A stretch of DNA of 35,331 nucleotides from an uncultured Caryophanales bacterium (GTDB lineage Bacteria; Bacillota_I; Bacilli_A; RFN20; CAG-826). Where the stretch lies: the NCBI GenBank assembly GCA_947165725.1, contig CAMVBL010000006.1:1-35331 (forward strand). Reading direction: 5' to 3'. Position 1 is the first letter of the stretch, and each line of letters opens with the position of its first letter. The notes beneath the pieces are model-generated. The model ran no database searches. It was not told the origin of the DNA and was given only the letters and a program-made list of their open reading frames with translations. The position numbers and the translations under genes were made by a program. Positions 15,506 to 23,561 of this stretch are shown here, piece by piece.

Positions 15506-18493
15506 ATGAAATTAGTAGGAAAAATAATCGGCGCTAGTGTTTTTGCGTTATTAACTGTTGGTTTTGGTGTGGGTTCCGTAATTGCTAAACAATATGAACC
15601 ACAACTCAATTTGGTTTTAAACGCCACAAATCAAAAGATTATTCCTGATCCAGATGCAAAAATTTATTATTGGACAGAATATCAAAGCGAAGAAGATTTA
15701 GTTAAACATGAGAAAGAATTATGTGAAAAAATTGAAGGTGAAGGTGCTTCTTTACTTTTCAACAAAGATGAAACCTTGCCTTTAAATAAATCATCCAAGT
15801 TTTCTTGCTTTTCCCATTCGTCAGTTGATTTACTCTATGGTGGTACTGGCTCAGGCCAAGTCTCTAGCCAAGACGCTGTTAGCTTAAAAGCGGCTTTAGA
15901 GGATCCAACTTGTTTTGGTGAAAAAGCTGTTAACCAAGAACTTTGGACATGTTATGTCAAAGGCCAAAAATATAAACGTGTCAACGCTAAAACAACAGGT
16001 GGTTCTCAAGAAGAATATCGCTTAAACGAAATGCCTTGGAGCGTCATCTCTAACTCCGCAAAAGAAGCGTTCAAAGACTATGGGGATGTCGCTTTAGTGG
16101 TCTTAGCTAGAAGTGGTGGCGAAGGTGCGGATTTACCAAGTAATAATTCTAAACTTACTGAATACTTAACAGATGGTGACTATTTAAGACTTTGTAAAGA
16201 AGAAGAAGAACTCTTTGAAAATATCAAAGCGCTTAAAGATAGTGGCACATTTAAGAAGATTGTTGTCTTATTAAACTCTTCTAATGCCTTACAAATCGAC
16301 TTTGTCGATAAATATGATGTCGACGCTGTTTTATGGATTGGTGATGTCGGTATGACTGGTATTAACGCTGTCGCTGATATTTTATGCGGCAATATCGTTC
16401 CTTCTGGTCGTATTGTTGATACATTTTTAAAAGACAACCACAGTGCTCCAGCGATGGTTAATTTTGGTGCTTATGATTACAAAAATCAAGCCGATTATAA
16501 CTGTGGTACTGCCCAAAGTAACTTAGATGCCGGTATTGGTAAATGCAACCAAAACTACGTCGTCTACCAAGAAGGCATTTATGTTGGTTATCGTTACTAT
16601 GAAACTAGATATGAAGACTATGTCTTATCAAGAGGCAACGCTGGTGATTTTAAATATGACGATTTAGTGGCTTATCCATTTGGATCTGGCTTAAGTTATA
16701 CCACATTTGAATATTCAAACTTCAAAGTCAGCGAAAATACTGATGATTTCAATGTGGAAGTCACGGTGAAAAATACTGGTAGTGTCGACGCTAAACACAC
16801 CGTTCAAATTTACTATCAATCTCCATATACTCAATACGATATTGATAATGGTATTGAAAAACCTGCAGTTGCCATTTGTGGTTTTGATAAAAAGGCCATC
16901 AAAGCGGGTCAATCCGCTAATTATCAAATCAGCGTGCAGAAAAAAGATTTAGTTTCTTATGATGCTAATAACGCTAAAACATACATCTTTGAAGATGGTG
17001 ATTATTATTTCACCGCTGGTAGAGATGCTCACGATGCTATCAACAACATTCTCGCTTTAAAGAAAAGCGAAGGTCTAAGCGTTGATTCTAATAAGATGAC
17101 TGCTGCTGGCAACGCTTCTTTGGCAAGCAAATGGCACAACGATACATTTGATAAAACTACCTACGCTAAATCTTCAGTGACTGGTAAAGATATTACTAAT
17201 TTATTTGATAATGCTGACTTAAATAAATATGAAGGTACAGCCAATCAAAAAATCACTTATTTAACAAGAAATAACTGGACAGGCACATTCCCAACCGCCA
17301 CTGTCTCATTAAGTATTAATGATACTATGTGGGCAGATGGTTTAACTCATGAAGCAAATGGCCGTGCTGCTATAGTTGAAAAAATGATTCAAAAATATTA
17401 TCCAGATGTTAATTCTTTACCAACAATGAACGCTGACAATGGCTTATCAGTAAGTGATTTAATCGATGTTGAATTAGACGATCCAAAATGGCAACAATTA
17501 GTGGAACAATGTTCCTATAATGAAATGATTTCTCTCATCAGCAATGGTTTCCATCAAACTCAACCAGTTGCAAGCATCAACCTTCCAGGCACATTAGATG
17601 AAAATGGTCCTCAAGGTTTTACCAAAGGCTTGATTGGTGGCAATAGTGCAATGTGCTATACCTCTGAAGATGTCATGGCCGCGACCTATAACTTAGATTT
17701 ATTAAATGATATGGGTAAATGTATCGGTGAAGATTTCTTCCACGCTACAAGTAACGACGCTAATGCTTTCTATACTGGTATTTATGGACCAGGCGCCAAC
17801 ATTCATAGAACTCCATATTCTGGCAGAAACTTTGAATATTATTCAGAAGATGGCTTTGTCTCTGGCAAAATGGCGGCTAGTGAAGTACAAGGCATTCAAT
17901 CTAAAGGCGTTTATGTCTTCACCAAACACTTCGCTTTAAACGATCAAGAAGAAGGCAGATACGGCGTTTCCACTTGGTCAAACGAACAAGCTATTAGAGA
18001 AATCTACTTAAAAGGTTTTGAAGGCTCAATCGTCGAAGGTAAAGGCTTAGGTGTCATGTCTAGCTTTAATAGAATCGGTGTTGTCTGGTCTGGCGCACAT
18101 CACGGCTTAATGACTGGCATCTTAAGAGATGAATGGGGCATGAAAGGCGCGGCTATTACTGACTGTAGTGTTTCCGCTTCCTATATGCATAATGCCATGG
18201 GCGTTTTAGCGGGTCAAGATTTATGGGATGGTAATGGTACTTCCTTATTAAGTCCATATAGCAATAACCCAGCGGTTGTTCGCGCTTGTCAACAAGCCAC
18301 TAAGCACATTGCTTATTCTATCGCCCATTCACGTGCAATGAATTTCGGTAATGCCACAATCAAAATTGTGGAACCTTGGTATATGATTGTTATATATTCC
18401 GCAATTGGTACTTTTGCCACTGCAACCTTAGGCTTTATCGCCTGGATAGTAATTACAGTCATTAAAAATAAAAAAGTTAAACAACAACAATAA
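15506..18493 (+). CDS. Second membrane-anchored GH3 glycosidase, reversed domain order, Asp to Asn change
   Basis: This 995-residue paralogue of the GH3 protein at 9685 has the same permuted layout. A signal or anchor helix spans about residues 5-25, the (alpha/beta)6 domain carries GGTGSGQVSSQDAVSL and RSGGEGADL (candidate acid/base Glu206), an FnIII-like region follows, and the (alpha/beta)8 barrel is last with GPGANIHRTPYSGRNFEYYSED, KHFALNDQE and WGMKGAAITDC (candidate nucleophile Asp886). A C-terminal TM (about 958-985) ends in KNKKVKQQQ. The usual DGP motif reads ENGPQG here, placing Asn700 where GH3 enzymes normally have the Asp that holds the -1 sugar. The start at 15506 is 7 nt after GGAGGA. 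It is followed by a hairpin and the GH2 gene. Beta-glucosidase-like activity is likely but the substrate is open. Confidence 0.87.
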   Translation: MKLVGKIIGASVFALLTVGFGVGSVIAKQYEPQLNLVLNATNQKIIPDPDAKIYYWTEYQSEEDLVKHEKELCEKIEGEGASLLFNKDETLPLNKSSKFSCFSHSSVDLLYGGTGSGQVSSQDAVSLKAALEDPTCFGEKAVNQELWTCYVKGQKYKRVNAKTTGGSQEEYRLNEMPWSVISNSAKEAFKDYGDVALVVLARSGGEGADLPSNNSKLTEYLTDGDYLRLCKEEEELFENIKALKDSGTFKKIVVLLNSSNALQIDFVDKYDVDAVLWIGDVGMTGINAVADILCGNIVPSGRIVDTFLKDNHSAPAMVNFGAYDYKNQADYNCGTAQSNLDAGIGKCNQNYVVYQEGIYVGYRYYETRYEDYVLSRGNAGDFKYDDLVAYPFGSGLSYTTFEYSNFKVSENTDDFNVEVTVKNTGSVDAKHTVQIYYQSPYTQYDIDNGIEKPAVAICGFDKKAIKAGQSANYQISVQKKDLVSYDANNAKTYIFEDGDYYFTAGRDAHDAINNILALKKSEGLSVDSNKMTAAGNASLASKWHNDTFDKTTYAKSSVTGKDITNLFDNADLNKYEGTANQKITYLTRNNWTGTFPTATVSLSINDTMWADGLTHEANGRAAIVEKMIQKYYPDVNSLPTMNADNGLSVSDLIDVELDDPKWQQLVEQCSYNEMISLISNGFHQTQPVASINLPGTLDENGPQGFTKGLIGGNSAMCYTSEDVMAATYNLDLLNDMGKCIGEDFFHATSNDANAFYTGIYGPGANIHRTPYSGRNFEYYSEDGFVSGKMAASEVQGIQSKGVYVFTKHFALNDQEEGRYGVSTWSNEQAIREIYLKGFEGSIVEGKGLGVMSSFNRIGVVWSGAHHGLMTGILRDEWGMKGAAITDCSVSASYMHNAMGVLAGQDLWDGNGTSLLSPYSNNPAVVRACQQATKHIAYSIAHSRAMNFGNATIKIVEPWYMIVIYSAIGTFATATLGFIAWIVITVIKNKKVKQQQ

Positions 18494-18507
18494 TGATAGT
18501 TAAAATA

Positions 18508-18545
18508 ACCATCGGTGTCTCTAAAGAGACATCGGTGGTCTTTAT
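18508..18545 (+). terminator. Strong hairpin between GH3 and GH2 genes
   Basis: A 14-bp stem (ACCATCGGTGTCTC with GAGACATCGGTGGT, two G-U wobbles) closes on a TAAA loop at 18508-18539. Only a short T run follows, so it may act as a partial terminator or mRNA stabiliser within one operon. Confidence 0.65.
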
Positions 18546-18568
18546 CATCAAAGGAAAGGATTAATCGT

Positions 18569-20512
18569 ATGCGAAAAATCATTAATTTAAATCAAGAATG
18601 GTTCTTTAGTAAACTCTCTTGTGACATTAAAGATGTTGATACAATTGAAAAAGAAAAAATTAATCTTCCTCACACTTGGAACGCATTTGATGGACAAGAT
18701 GGAGGAATGGATTATTACCGCGGTCAATGCTGGTATCATAAACTCATTCAAATTGAAAAATTAAAAGATGATGAACTAGCATATTTAGAGTTTAACGCAG
18801 TTAATTCTTCTTGCGATATTTATATTAATAAAAAGAATGTTTTCCATCATGATGGAGGCTATTCTACATTTAGAGTCAATGTCACTGATTATATTAAGAA
18901 TAACGCGATTGATCTAAATGTTTTAGTGGACAATAAAGAAAACGATAATACTTATCCTCAGACCGCTGATTTTACTTTCTATGGTGGTATATACCGCGAT
19001 GTAAACTTAATAATCGTTAATAAAAATCATTTCGATTTAGATTATTTTGGTGGGCCTGGAGTTAAAATCACTCCACGTGTTCAAGGTAATAATGGTGTTT
19101 TAAGTGTCACCCCTTATATCGAAGGAAATGGCGAAGTGACAATTCAACTATTTGATCAAGAAGGTCATTTAATTATTGAAACTAAAGAGGAGAAATTCAT
19201 CGTTGAAAACGTCCGTTTATGGCAAGGTTTAAAAGATCCTTATCTCTATAAAGTAGTGGTTCTTTTAAAAGACCAAAAAGGCCATGTTTTAGATGAAGTT
19301 AGTAAAAATATCGGCTTTAGATATTTCAGCGTTGATCATAATAAGGGTTTCTTCTTAAATGGAGAATCTTATCCACTTCGTGGTGTTTGCCGTCACCAAG
19401 ATTTAAAAGATGTGGGTAACGCAGTTAAAAAAGAACATCATGACCACGACATGGCTTTAATTAAGGAAATCGGCGCGAACACGGTGAGATTAGCCCATTA
19501 TCAACACGACGATTACACGCTAGATTTATGCGATAAATTAGGCTTAATTATCTGGGCGGAAGTGCCTTATATTTCTAAGCATTTAGATAACGGTAACGAA
19601 AACATCGAAAATCAATTAAAAGAATTAATCATTCAACAATACCATCATCCAAGTATTGTGGTCTGGGGTATTTCTAATGAAATAACGATGTTTAAAAAAG
19701 GTAGAAAAAAACAGTTCATGGAAGAGAATATCAAACTTAATAAGTTGGCTCATGAACTTGATGATACAAGATTAACCACAATGGCGTGCTTCTCCATGTG
19801 CGGTCCATTAAATAAAGTGGCTAAGATTACCGATGTCACTTCTTGGAACTTATATTTTGGTTGGTATGTGCCGTTTAAATTCTTGAATAAATTATGGTTT
19901 GGTTTCTATCGTTTATTTAATCATAAACGCTGCGTTGGTATGTCCGAATACGGCGCAGAAGCGATGATTAATTTACACAGTAATCATCCTCACGTTGGTG
20001 ATTCCACAGAAGAATATCAAGCTGACTATCATGAATACATGCTTAATTTCTACGCCAAGAGGCCATATTTCTGGGCCACTCACATTTGGAACATGTTTGA
20101 TTTTGGTAGCGACGGGAGAAATCATGGTGGTGACCCAGGTGTTAACCACAAAGGTTTAGTGACTTTTGATCATCAAACTAAAAAAGATTCATTCTATGTT
20201 TGTAAAGCTTATTGGAGCGAAGAACCATTTGTCTATATCGCTGGTAAGCGCTTCGCTAAGAGAGATAAAAAGAATATGGTGGTAAAAGTATATTCTAACC
20301 AAAAGGAAGTCTCACTTTATTCTAACGATAAATTAGTGGCCACCAAAAAGAGTGAACATGTCTTTAAGTTTAAAGTTAAAGTCAATGAGGAAATCCATTT
20401 AAAAGCGGTTTCTGGAGAATGCGTTGACGAAGCCACATTTACTAAAGTTGATAAATTCCCAGAAGAATATAAATTACACGCTAAATCAAATAACTATAGT
20501 TGGGAAAAATAA
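18569..20512 (+). CDS. GH2 glycosidase (beta-galactosidase or beta-glucuronidase type), cytosolic
   Basis: This 647-residue protein has no signal peptide. It shows the GH2 order: jelly-roll sugar-binding domain (about 1-180, FYGGIYRDVNLI), Ig-like domain (about 185-270), then a TIM barrel. The candidate acid/base is Glu371 in VWGISNEITMF and the candidate nucleophile Glu460 in GMSEYGAEA. RGVCRHQD and TVRLAHYQHDD are the usual barrel motifs. Near the end N526-H-K528-G matches the position of the NxK motif that binds the carboxylate in beta-glucuronidases, but beta-galactosidases of this branch often have NDKG there, so it does not decide specificity. AAAGGA precedes the chosen start; an in-frame ATG 54 nt upstream falls inside the hairpin. 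It is followed after 18 nt by a sugar isomerase gene. Confidence 0.88.
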   Translation: MRKIINLNQEWFFSKLSCDIKDVDTIEKEKINLPHTWNAFDGQDGGMDYYRGQCWYHKLIQIEKLKDDELAYLEFNAVNSSCDIYINKKNVFHHDGGYSTFRVNVTDYIKNNAIDLNVLVDNKENDNTYPQTADFTFYGGIYRDVNLIIVNKNHFDLDYFGGPGVKITPRVQGNNGVLSVTPYIEGNGEVTIQLFDQEGHLIIETKEEKFIVENVRLWQGLKDPYLYKVVVLLKDQKGHVLDEVSKNIGFRYFSVDHNKGFFLNGESYPLRGVCRHQDLKDVGNAVKKEHHDHDMALIKEIGANTVRLAHYQHDDYTLDLCDKLGLIIWAEVPYISKHLDNGNENIENQLKELIIQQYHHPSIVVWGISNEITMFKKGRKKQFMEENIKLNKLAHELDDTRLTTMACFSMCGPLNKVAKITDVTSWNLYFGWYVPFKFLNKLWFGFYRLFNHKRCVGMSEYGAEAMINLHSNHPHVGDSTEEYQADYHEYMLNFYAKRPYFWATHIWNMFDFGSDGRNHGGDPGVNHKGLVTFDHQTKKDSFYVCKAYWSEEPFVYIAGKRFAKRDKKNMVVKVYSNQKEVSLYSNDKLVATKKSEHVFKFKVKVNEEIHLKAVSGECVDEATFTKVDKFPEEYKLHAKSNNYSWEK

Positions 20513-20530
20513 GTTAAGAGGTTTGAAATA

Positions 20531-21385
20531 ATGAAAACTTCTGTCCAACAAATGATGATTGGTCCACTTTGTAAGAGTTATAGCAAGACTCTTGAAACTT
20601 TAAAACAAATCAAAAGCTTTGGTTATGATGCGATTGAACTAAATAGTTTCATGATTCATAAAACGCCTTTAATCGTTAGAATACTTACCTCTTTAGCGGG
20701 TATGCCAACGGGTAAAAGCGGTAAATATGATTGGTCTTTATTAATCAAAGAATCAGGTTTAGAAGTTAGTGCCTTACATATTGATTTAGATTCTTTAGAA
20801 AAAGACAGTAAAAAAGTAGTGGAAGAAGCTAAAAAGTTTAACACCCATTTTCTCGTTATTACTGGTCTTTATCGCTTCGATTATTCAAATAAAGAACAAG
20901 TTCTTTCTCTTGCTCAAAGATTAAATGAAATGGGTAAGAAGATTAAAGAAGAGGGATTAGAACTTCTTTATCATAACCACAATGTCGAATTTAATAGAAT
21001 CGATAACGAAATAACCGCTTATGACCTATTAGTGAGTAGTCTTAATGAGGAATACGTTAATTTTGAATTTGATTCGTATTGGGCTAGTGAAGCGGGTGTT
21101 GATATCTATTCTTTAATGAAAAAATTAGGTCACCGCATTAAACTTCATCATATTAATGACCGTGGATTTAAGAAAAAAGGTCCTTACATGACACCGATTA
21201 TTAAAAGTGATTCCATGGAACTAGGGACTGGTAATTTAGATATTCCAAAGCTCTTAGAAATTGATGATTTAAATAAATGCGAATACGTGACTTTAGAGTC
21301 ACATAAAAATTTCATTGATAAATCGCGCATGAAGTCCATTGAAATGAGCGGTAATTATCTAAACAAGATAATTAGCAATAGTTAG
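20531..21385 (+). CDS. Sugar phosphate isomerase/epimerase family protein (xylose isomerase-like TIM barrel)
   Basis: This 284-residue cytosolic protein has the AP-endonuclease-2/xylose-isomerase-like barrel. Metal-ligand-type positions are visible in LLYHNHNVEF, NFEFDSYWASEAG, IKLHHINDRG and YVTLESHKNF, the usual Glu/Asp/His/Glu arrangement of IolE, IolI and ketose 3-epimerase relatives. The family interconverts ketoses, inososes or similar polyols; the exact substrate cannot be named. It follows the GH2 gene after 18 nt with AGAGG before the ATG, so it is probably co-transcribed and acts on a sugar released by that enzyme. No oxidoreductase of the Gfo/Idh type, often paired with this family, is nearby. 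Confidence 0.85.
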   Translation: MKTSVQQMMIGPLCKSYSKTLETLKQIKSFGYDAIELNSFMIHKTPLIVRILTSLAGMPTGKSGKYDWSLLIKESGLEVSALHIDLDSLEKDSKKVVEEAKKFNTHFLVITGLYRFDYSNKEQVLSLAQRLNEMGKKIKEEGLELLYHNHNVEFNRIDNEITAYDLLVSSLNEEYVNFEFDSYWASEAGVDIYSLMKKLGHRIKLHHINDRGFKKKGPYMTPIIKSDSMELGTGNLDIPKLLEIDDLNKCEYVTLESHKNFIDKSRMKSIEMSGNYLNKIISNS

Positions 21386-21407
21386 ACCAATTTTTATTTA
21401 AGAAATG

Positions 21408-21421
21408 GTTACTGAAGTAAC
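21408..21421 (+). repeat. 14-bp perfect palindrome upstream of the two-component genes
   Basis: GTTACT-GA-AGTAAC is a perfect dyad placed 16 bp upstream of the first -10 candidate (TGTTATAAT) of the response regulator gene. It could be an operator or a small hairpin ending the preceding operon; it has no T run. Confidence 0.4.
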
Positions 21422-21429
21422 ATAGGAGA

Positions 21430-21472
21430 AAATTGTTATAATTTAGTGCATTGCAACAATTTGTGGTAAAAT
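21430..21472 (+). promoter_or_regulatory. Tandem extended -10 promoters with inverted repeat for the LytTR/GHKL operon
   Basis: TGTTATAAT (-10 hexamer 21437-21442) and TGGTAAAAT (hexamer 21467-21472) are both extended -10 elements. The second would start transcription within about 2 nt of the ATG at 21480, giving a leaderless mRNA; no Shine-Dalgarno sequence is present. AAATTGTT (21430-21437) and AACAATTT (21455-21462) form a perfect 8-bp inverted repeat between the two, a possible autoregulatory site. Confidence 0.55.
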
Positions 21473-21479
21473 AAGTCAG

Positions 21480-22193
21480 ATGATTAAAATAGCCATTGTT
21501 GACGACGAGAAAGAATGTATTTTGAAGTTGGTCGGTTATTTAAACCGTTACGCCGACGAAAGAAAGATTGCTTTTGAAATATCGACTTTTGAAAATGCCG
21601 TACCTTTTATTGATAACTTTAAAGGTGAATATGACATTGTCTTTTTAGATATTTTAATGCCGTATATTAATGGTGTTGATGTCGCACACAAATTAAGAGA
21701 AAAAGATAAAAACTTTATTTTGTATTTTGTGACTTCGACATCTCAGTTCGCTATCAAAGGCTATGAAGTTGAAGCTTTAGATTATTTAGTCAAACCAATT
21801 GAATATTATGAATTCGTTTTAAAAATCGCTAAGGCTATTGAAAGGTTGCATAAGAGCAATACCGCTTCGGTGATGGTCAAAAATAGAAATGGTTACCTTA
21901 AAATTGACGCATCTGAAATTATGTATGTCGAAGTTTTAGGCCATCACTGCGAGATTCACGCTACAAGTGGGGTGTATCGTCAATACATCACCATTAGAAG
22001 CATTGAAGATCAACTAAAAGGCCAAAGTTTTGCTAGATGCAATAACTGCTACTTAGTCAATCTAGCGTACGCCACTGCGATTGAAGATTATGAAGTCATT
22101 GTTGGAGAGGATCGCCTTTTAATTAGTCATCCACGCCGCAAAGAATTCTTAGCTAAATTTAAGCAATTTAAAGAACACAAAGAACATGATTAA
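21480..22193 (+). CDS. LytTR-family response regulator
   Basis: This 237-residue protein has an N-terminal receiver domain (about 1-122) with acidic pocket Asp8/Asp9, phosphoacceptor Asp57 in VFLDILMP, Thr/Ser in YFVTST and Lys in LVKP. A LytTR DNA-binding domain follows (about 135-233; KIDASEIMYVEVLGHHCEIH and FARCNNCYLVNLAYA are typical). It should be phosphorylated by the GHKL kinase encoded by the next gene, which overlaps it by 8 nt. LytTR regulators often control surface or secreted functions in Firmicutes, and its place between the glycosidase genes and the hexuronate operon suggests control of one of them; this is inference. Translation begins at an ATG with no ribosome binding site, 7 nt after a -10 element. 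Confidence 0.93.
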   Translation: MIKIAIVDDEKECILKLVGYLNRYADERKIAFEISTFENAVPFIDNFKGEYDIVFLDILMPYINGVDVAHKLREKDKNFILYFVTSTSQFAIKGYEVEALDYLVKPIEYYEFVLKIAKAIERLHKSNTASVMVKNRNGYLKIDASEIMYVEVLGHHCEIHATSGVYRQYITIRSIEDQLKGQSFARCNNCYLVNLAYATAIEDYEVIVGEDRLLISHPRRKEFLAKFKQFKEHKEHD

Positions 22194-23553
22194 TTGGATT
22201 GTTAATATAATTGGACCTGAAAACTCATTTGAAGTTTTTTCTTTTATTTTGACTTATGTCTTCTATTTAGTGGGTACACTTTTATTTTTGTATAAACGCA
22301 GGCATAAAAATAAGTTCTTTTTAAGAATTATTCCCGCTATTATTCTAGGCTTCCCATTTGCTTTTGGCTTAGCCCTTTTAAATAAAACTGCAATAGGAAC
22401 TTCTTTTACAATCATCACTCGTATGCTTTGCTATCATAGCCTTTCCGCTTATATTTTTGCTCTTTTGCTCTTTTGCTATGATGAGCCAATAGCCGATTTG
22501 TGTTTGCTTTGGTGCTGTGGTATATGTGCTCAACACATCGCTAATAAGACATATCCTCTCATCCAAAACATCTTTGGTATCAATGACACGGAAACGCTAT
22601 CTTTATTTCATAAAAATCAAGAAGAATTGCAGGCTTGGGAATTCTTGCTCTACTTTGCAATAATTATTGGTTTATTGTTCCTTCTAGCTTATATTTTTAG
22701 AAAATCAAATGTTCTCACTTCAGAAAAGAGAACACGTCGTAAAGTGGCCATCCTTTCTATCGGTTTTACTGTCGTTATTAACGGTATCATTTGTGTCTCC
22801 CGTTTATATGAAAGAGAAAGTATGGCATTAAGCATTAATCTAAAACTCTTTACCATAAGCTTCTGCATATTAATTATGTCTTTAGCGGCGGGTATGTTTG
22901 AACAAAGCAAAAAAGATAAGGACTATCTCGTTATTAAAGAACTTCTCCATCAAGAAAAGATCCAATTTGAAAACACTAAAACCAATATGGAAGCCATCAA
23001 CACAAAAGTGCATGATTTAAAGAAAATCATTAACAAAGTGGAAGATAAATTAAATGAACAAGATGTTGAATCATTAAAGAAAGCTTTAGAATTCTATGAT
23101 TCCACAATTCAAACCGGTAATGATGTTTTAGATGTCGTCTTATGCGAAAAGTCGTTACTATGCCGTCAATCCAACATCAAATTCTCCTGTATGGCGGACG
23201 CTAGTAAATTAGATATGCTAACGCCAACCCAAATCTATTCCATTTTTGGTAACATCATGGATAACGCCATCAGAGCGAGCAAGCAATTAAATGAAGATCA
23301 ACGTTTCATCTCTTTAACCATCAAAGAGCAAAATGAAAAGATTGTCATTGAAGAAACTAATTTCTTTAAAGGCACAATTAAGATTCTTGAAGGCAATACT
23401 ATTGCGACTTCTAAAGCCGATAAAGCCAAACACGGATTTGGTTTAAAAAGCATCAATTATATCGTGGAGAAATATCAAGGTAAGGTCGAATTAGATATCA
23501 AGAATAATTGCTTTGATATCATCATCGTTTTACCAATTAAAAAAGAGAATTAG
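22186..23553 (+). CDS. Sensor histidine kinase, GHKL (AgrC/ComD-like) type
   Basis: This 455-residue protein has about six to seven hydrophobic segments in residues 1-240, a coiled-coil linker (about 245-300) and a GHKL ATPase domain (about 330-452). The phosphoacceptor is His276 in KVHDLKKIINKV, the N box is NIMDNAIRAS and the G box is KHGFGLKSINYIV. The polytopic N-terminus without a large extracellular domain resembles peptide- or membrane-sensing kinases. However, no AgrD-like peptide or AgrB-like protease gene is found here. It overlaps the response regulator by 8 nt, so the pair is translationally coupled. It converges on the AraC gene, and the two stop codons overlap inside a hairpin. 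Confidence 0.92.
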   Translation: MINWIVNIIGPENSFEVFSFILTYVFYLVGTLLFLYKRRHKNKFFLRIIPAIILGFPFAFGLALLNKTAIGTSFTIITRMLCYHSLSAYIFALLLFCYDEPIADLCLLWCCGICAQHIANKTYPLIQNIFGINDTETLSLFHKNQEELQAWEFLLYFAIIIGLLFLLAYIFRKSNVLTSEKRTRRKVAILSIGFTVVINGIICVSRLYERESMALSINLKLFTISFCILIMSLAAGMFEQSKKDKDYLVIKELLHQEKIQFENTKTNMEAINTKVHDLKKIINKVEDKLNEQDVESLKKALEFYDSTIQTGNDVLDVVLCEKSLLCRQSNIKFSCMADASKLDMLTPTQIYSIFGNIMDNAIRASKQLNEDQRFISLTIKEQNEKIVIEETNFFKGTIKILEGNTIATSKADKAKHGFGLKSINYIVEKYQGKVELDIKNNCFDIIIVLPIKKEN

Positions 23554-23561
23554 TTCTCTTT
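23541..23561. terminator. Bidirectional hairpin spanning both convergent stop codons
   Basis: AAAGAGAA (23542-23549) and TTCTCTTT (23554-23561) form a perfect 8-bp stem. Its TTAG loop holds the stop codon of the kinase gene (TAG) and overlaps that of the AraC gene (TAA on the minus strand). A-rich sequence before it gives a T run for the minus-strand transcript; the plus-strand tail is less T-rich. Confidence 0.7.

Noticed and set aside
21386..21479. A short peptide gene of AgrD type before the response regulator
   Set aside because: No open frame with a ribosome binding site and a Cys-containing peptide pattern fits in this 94-nt gap.
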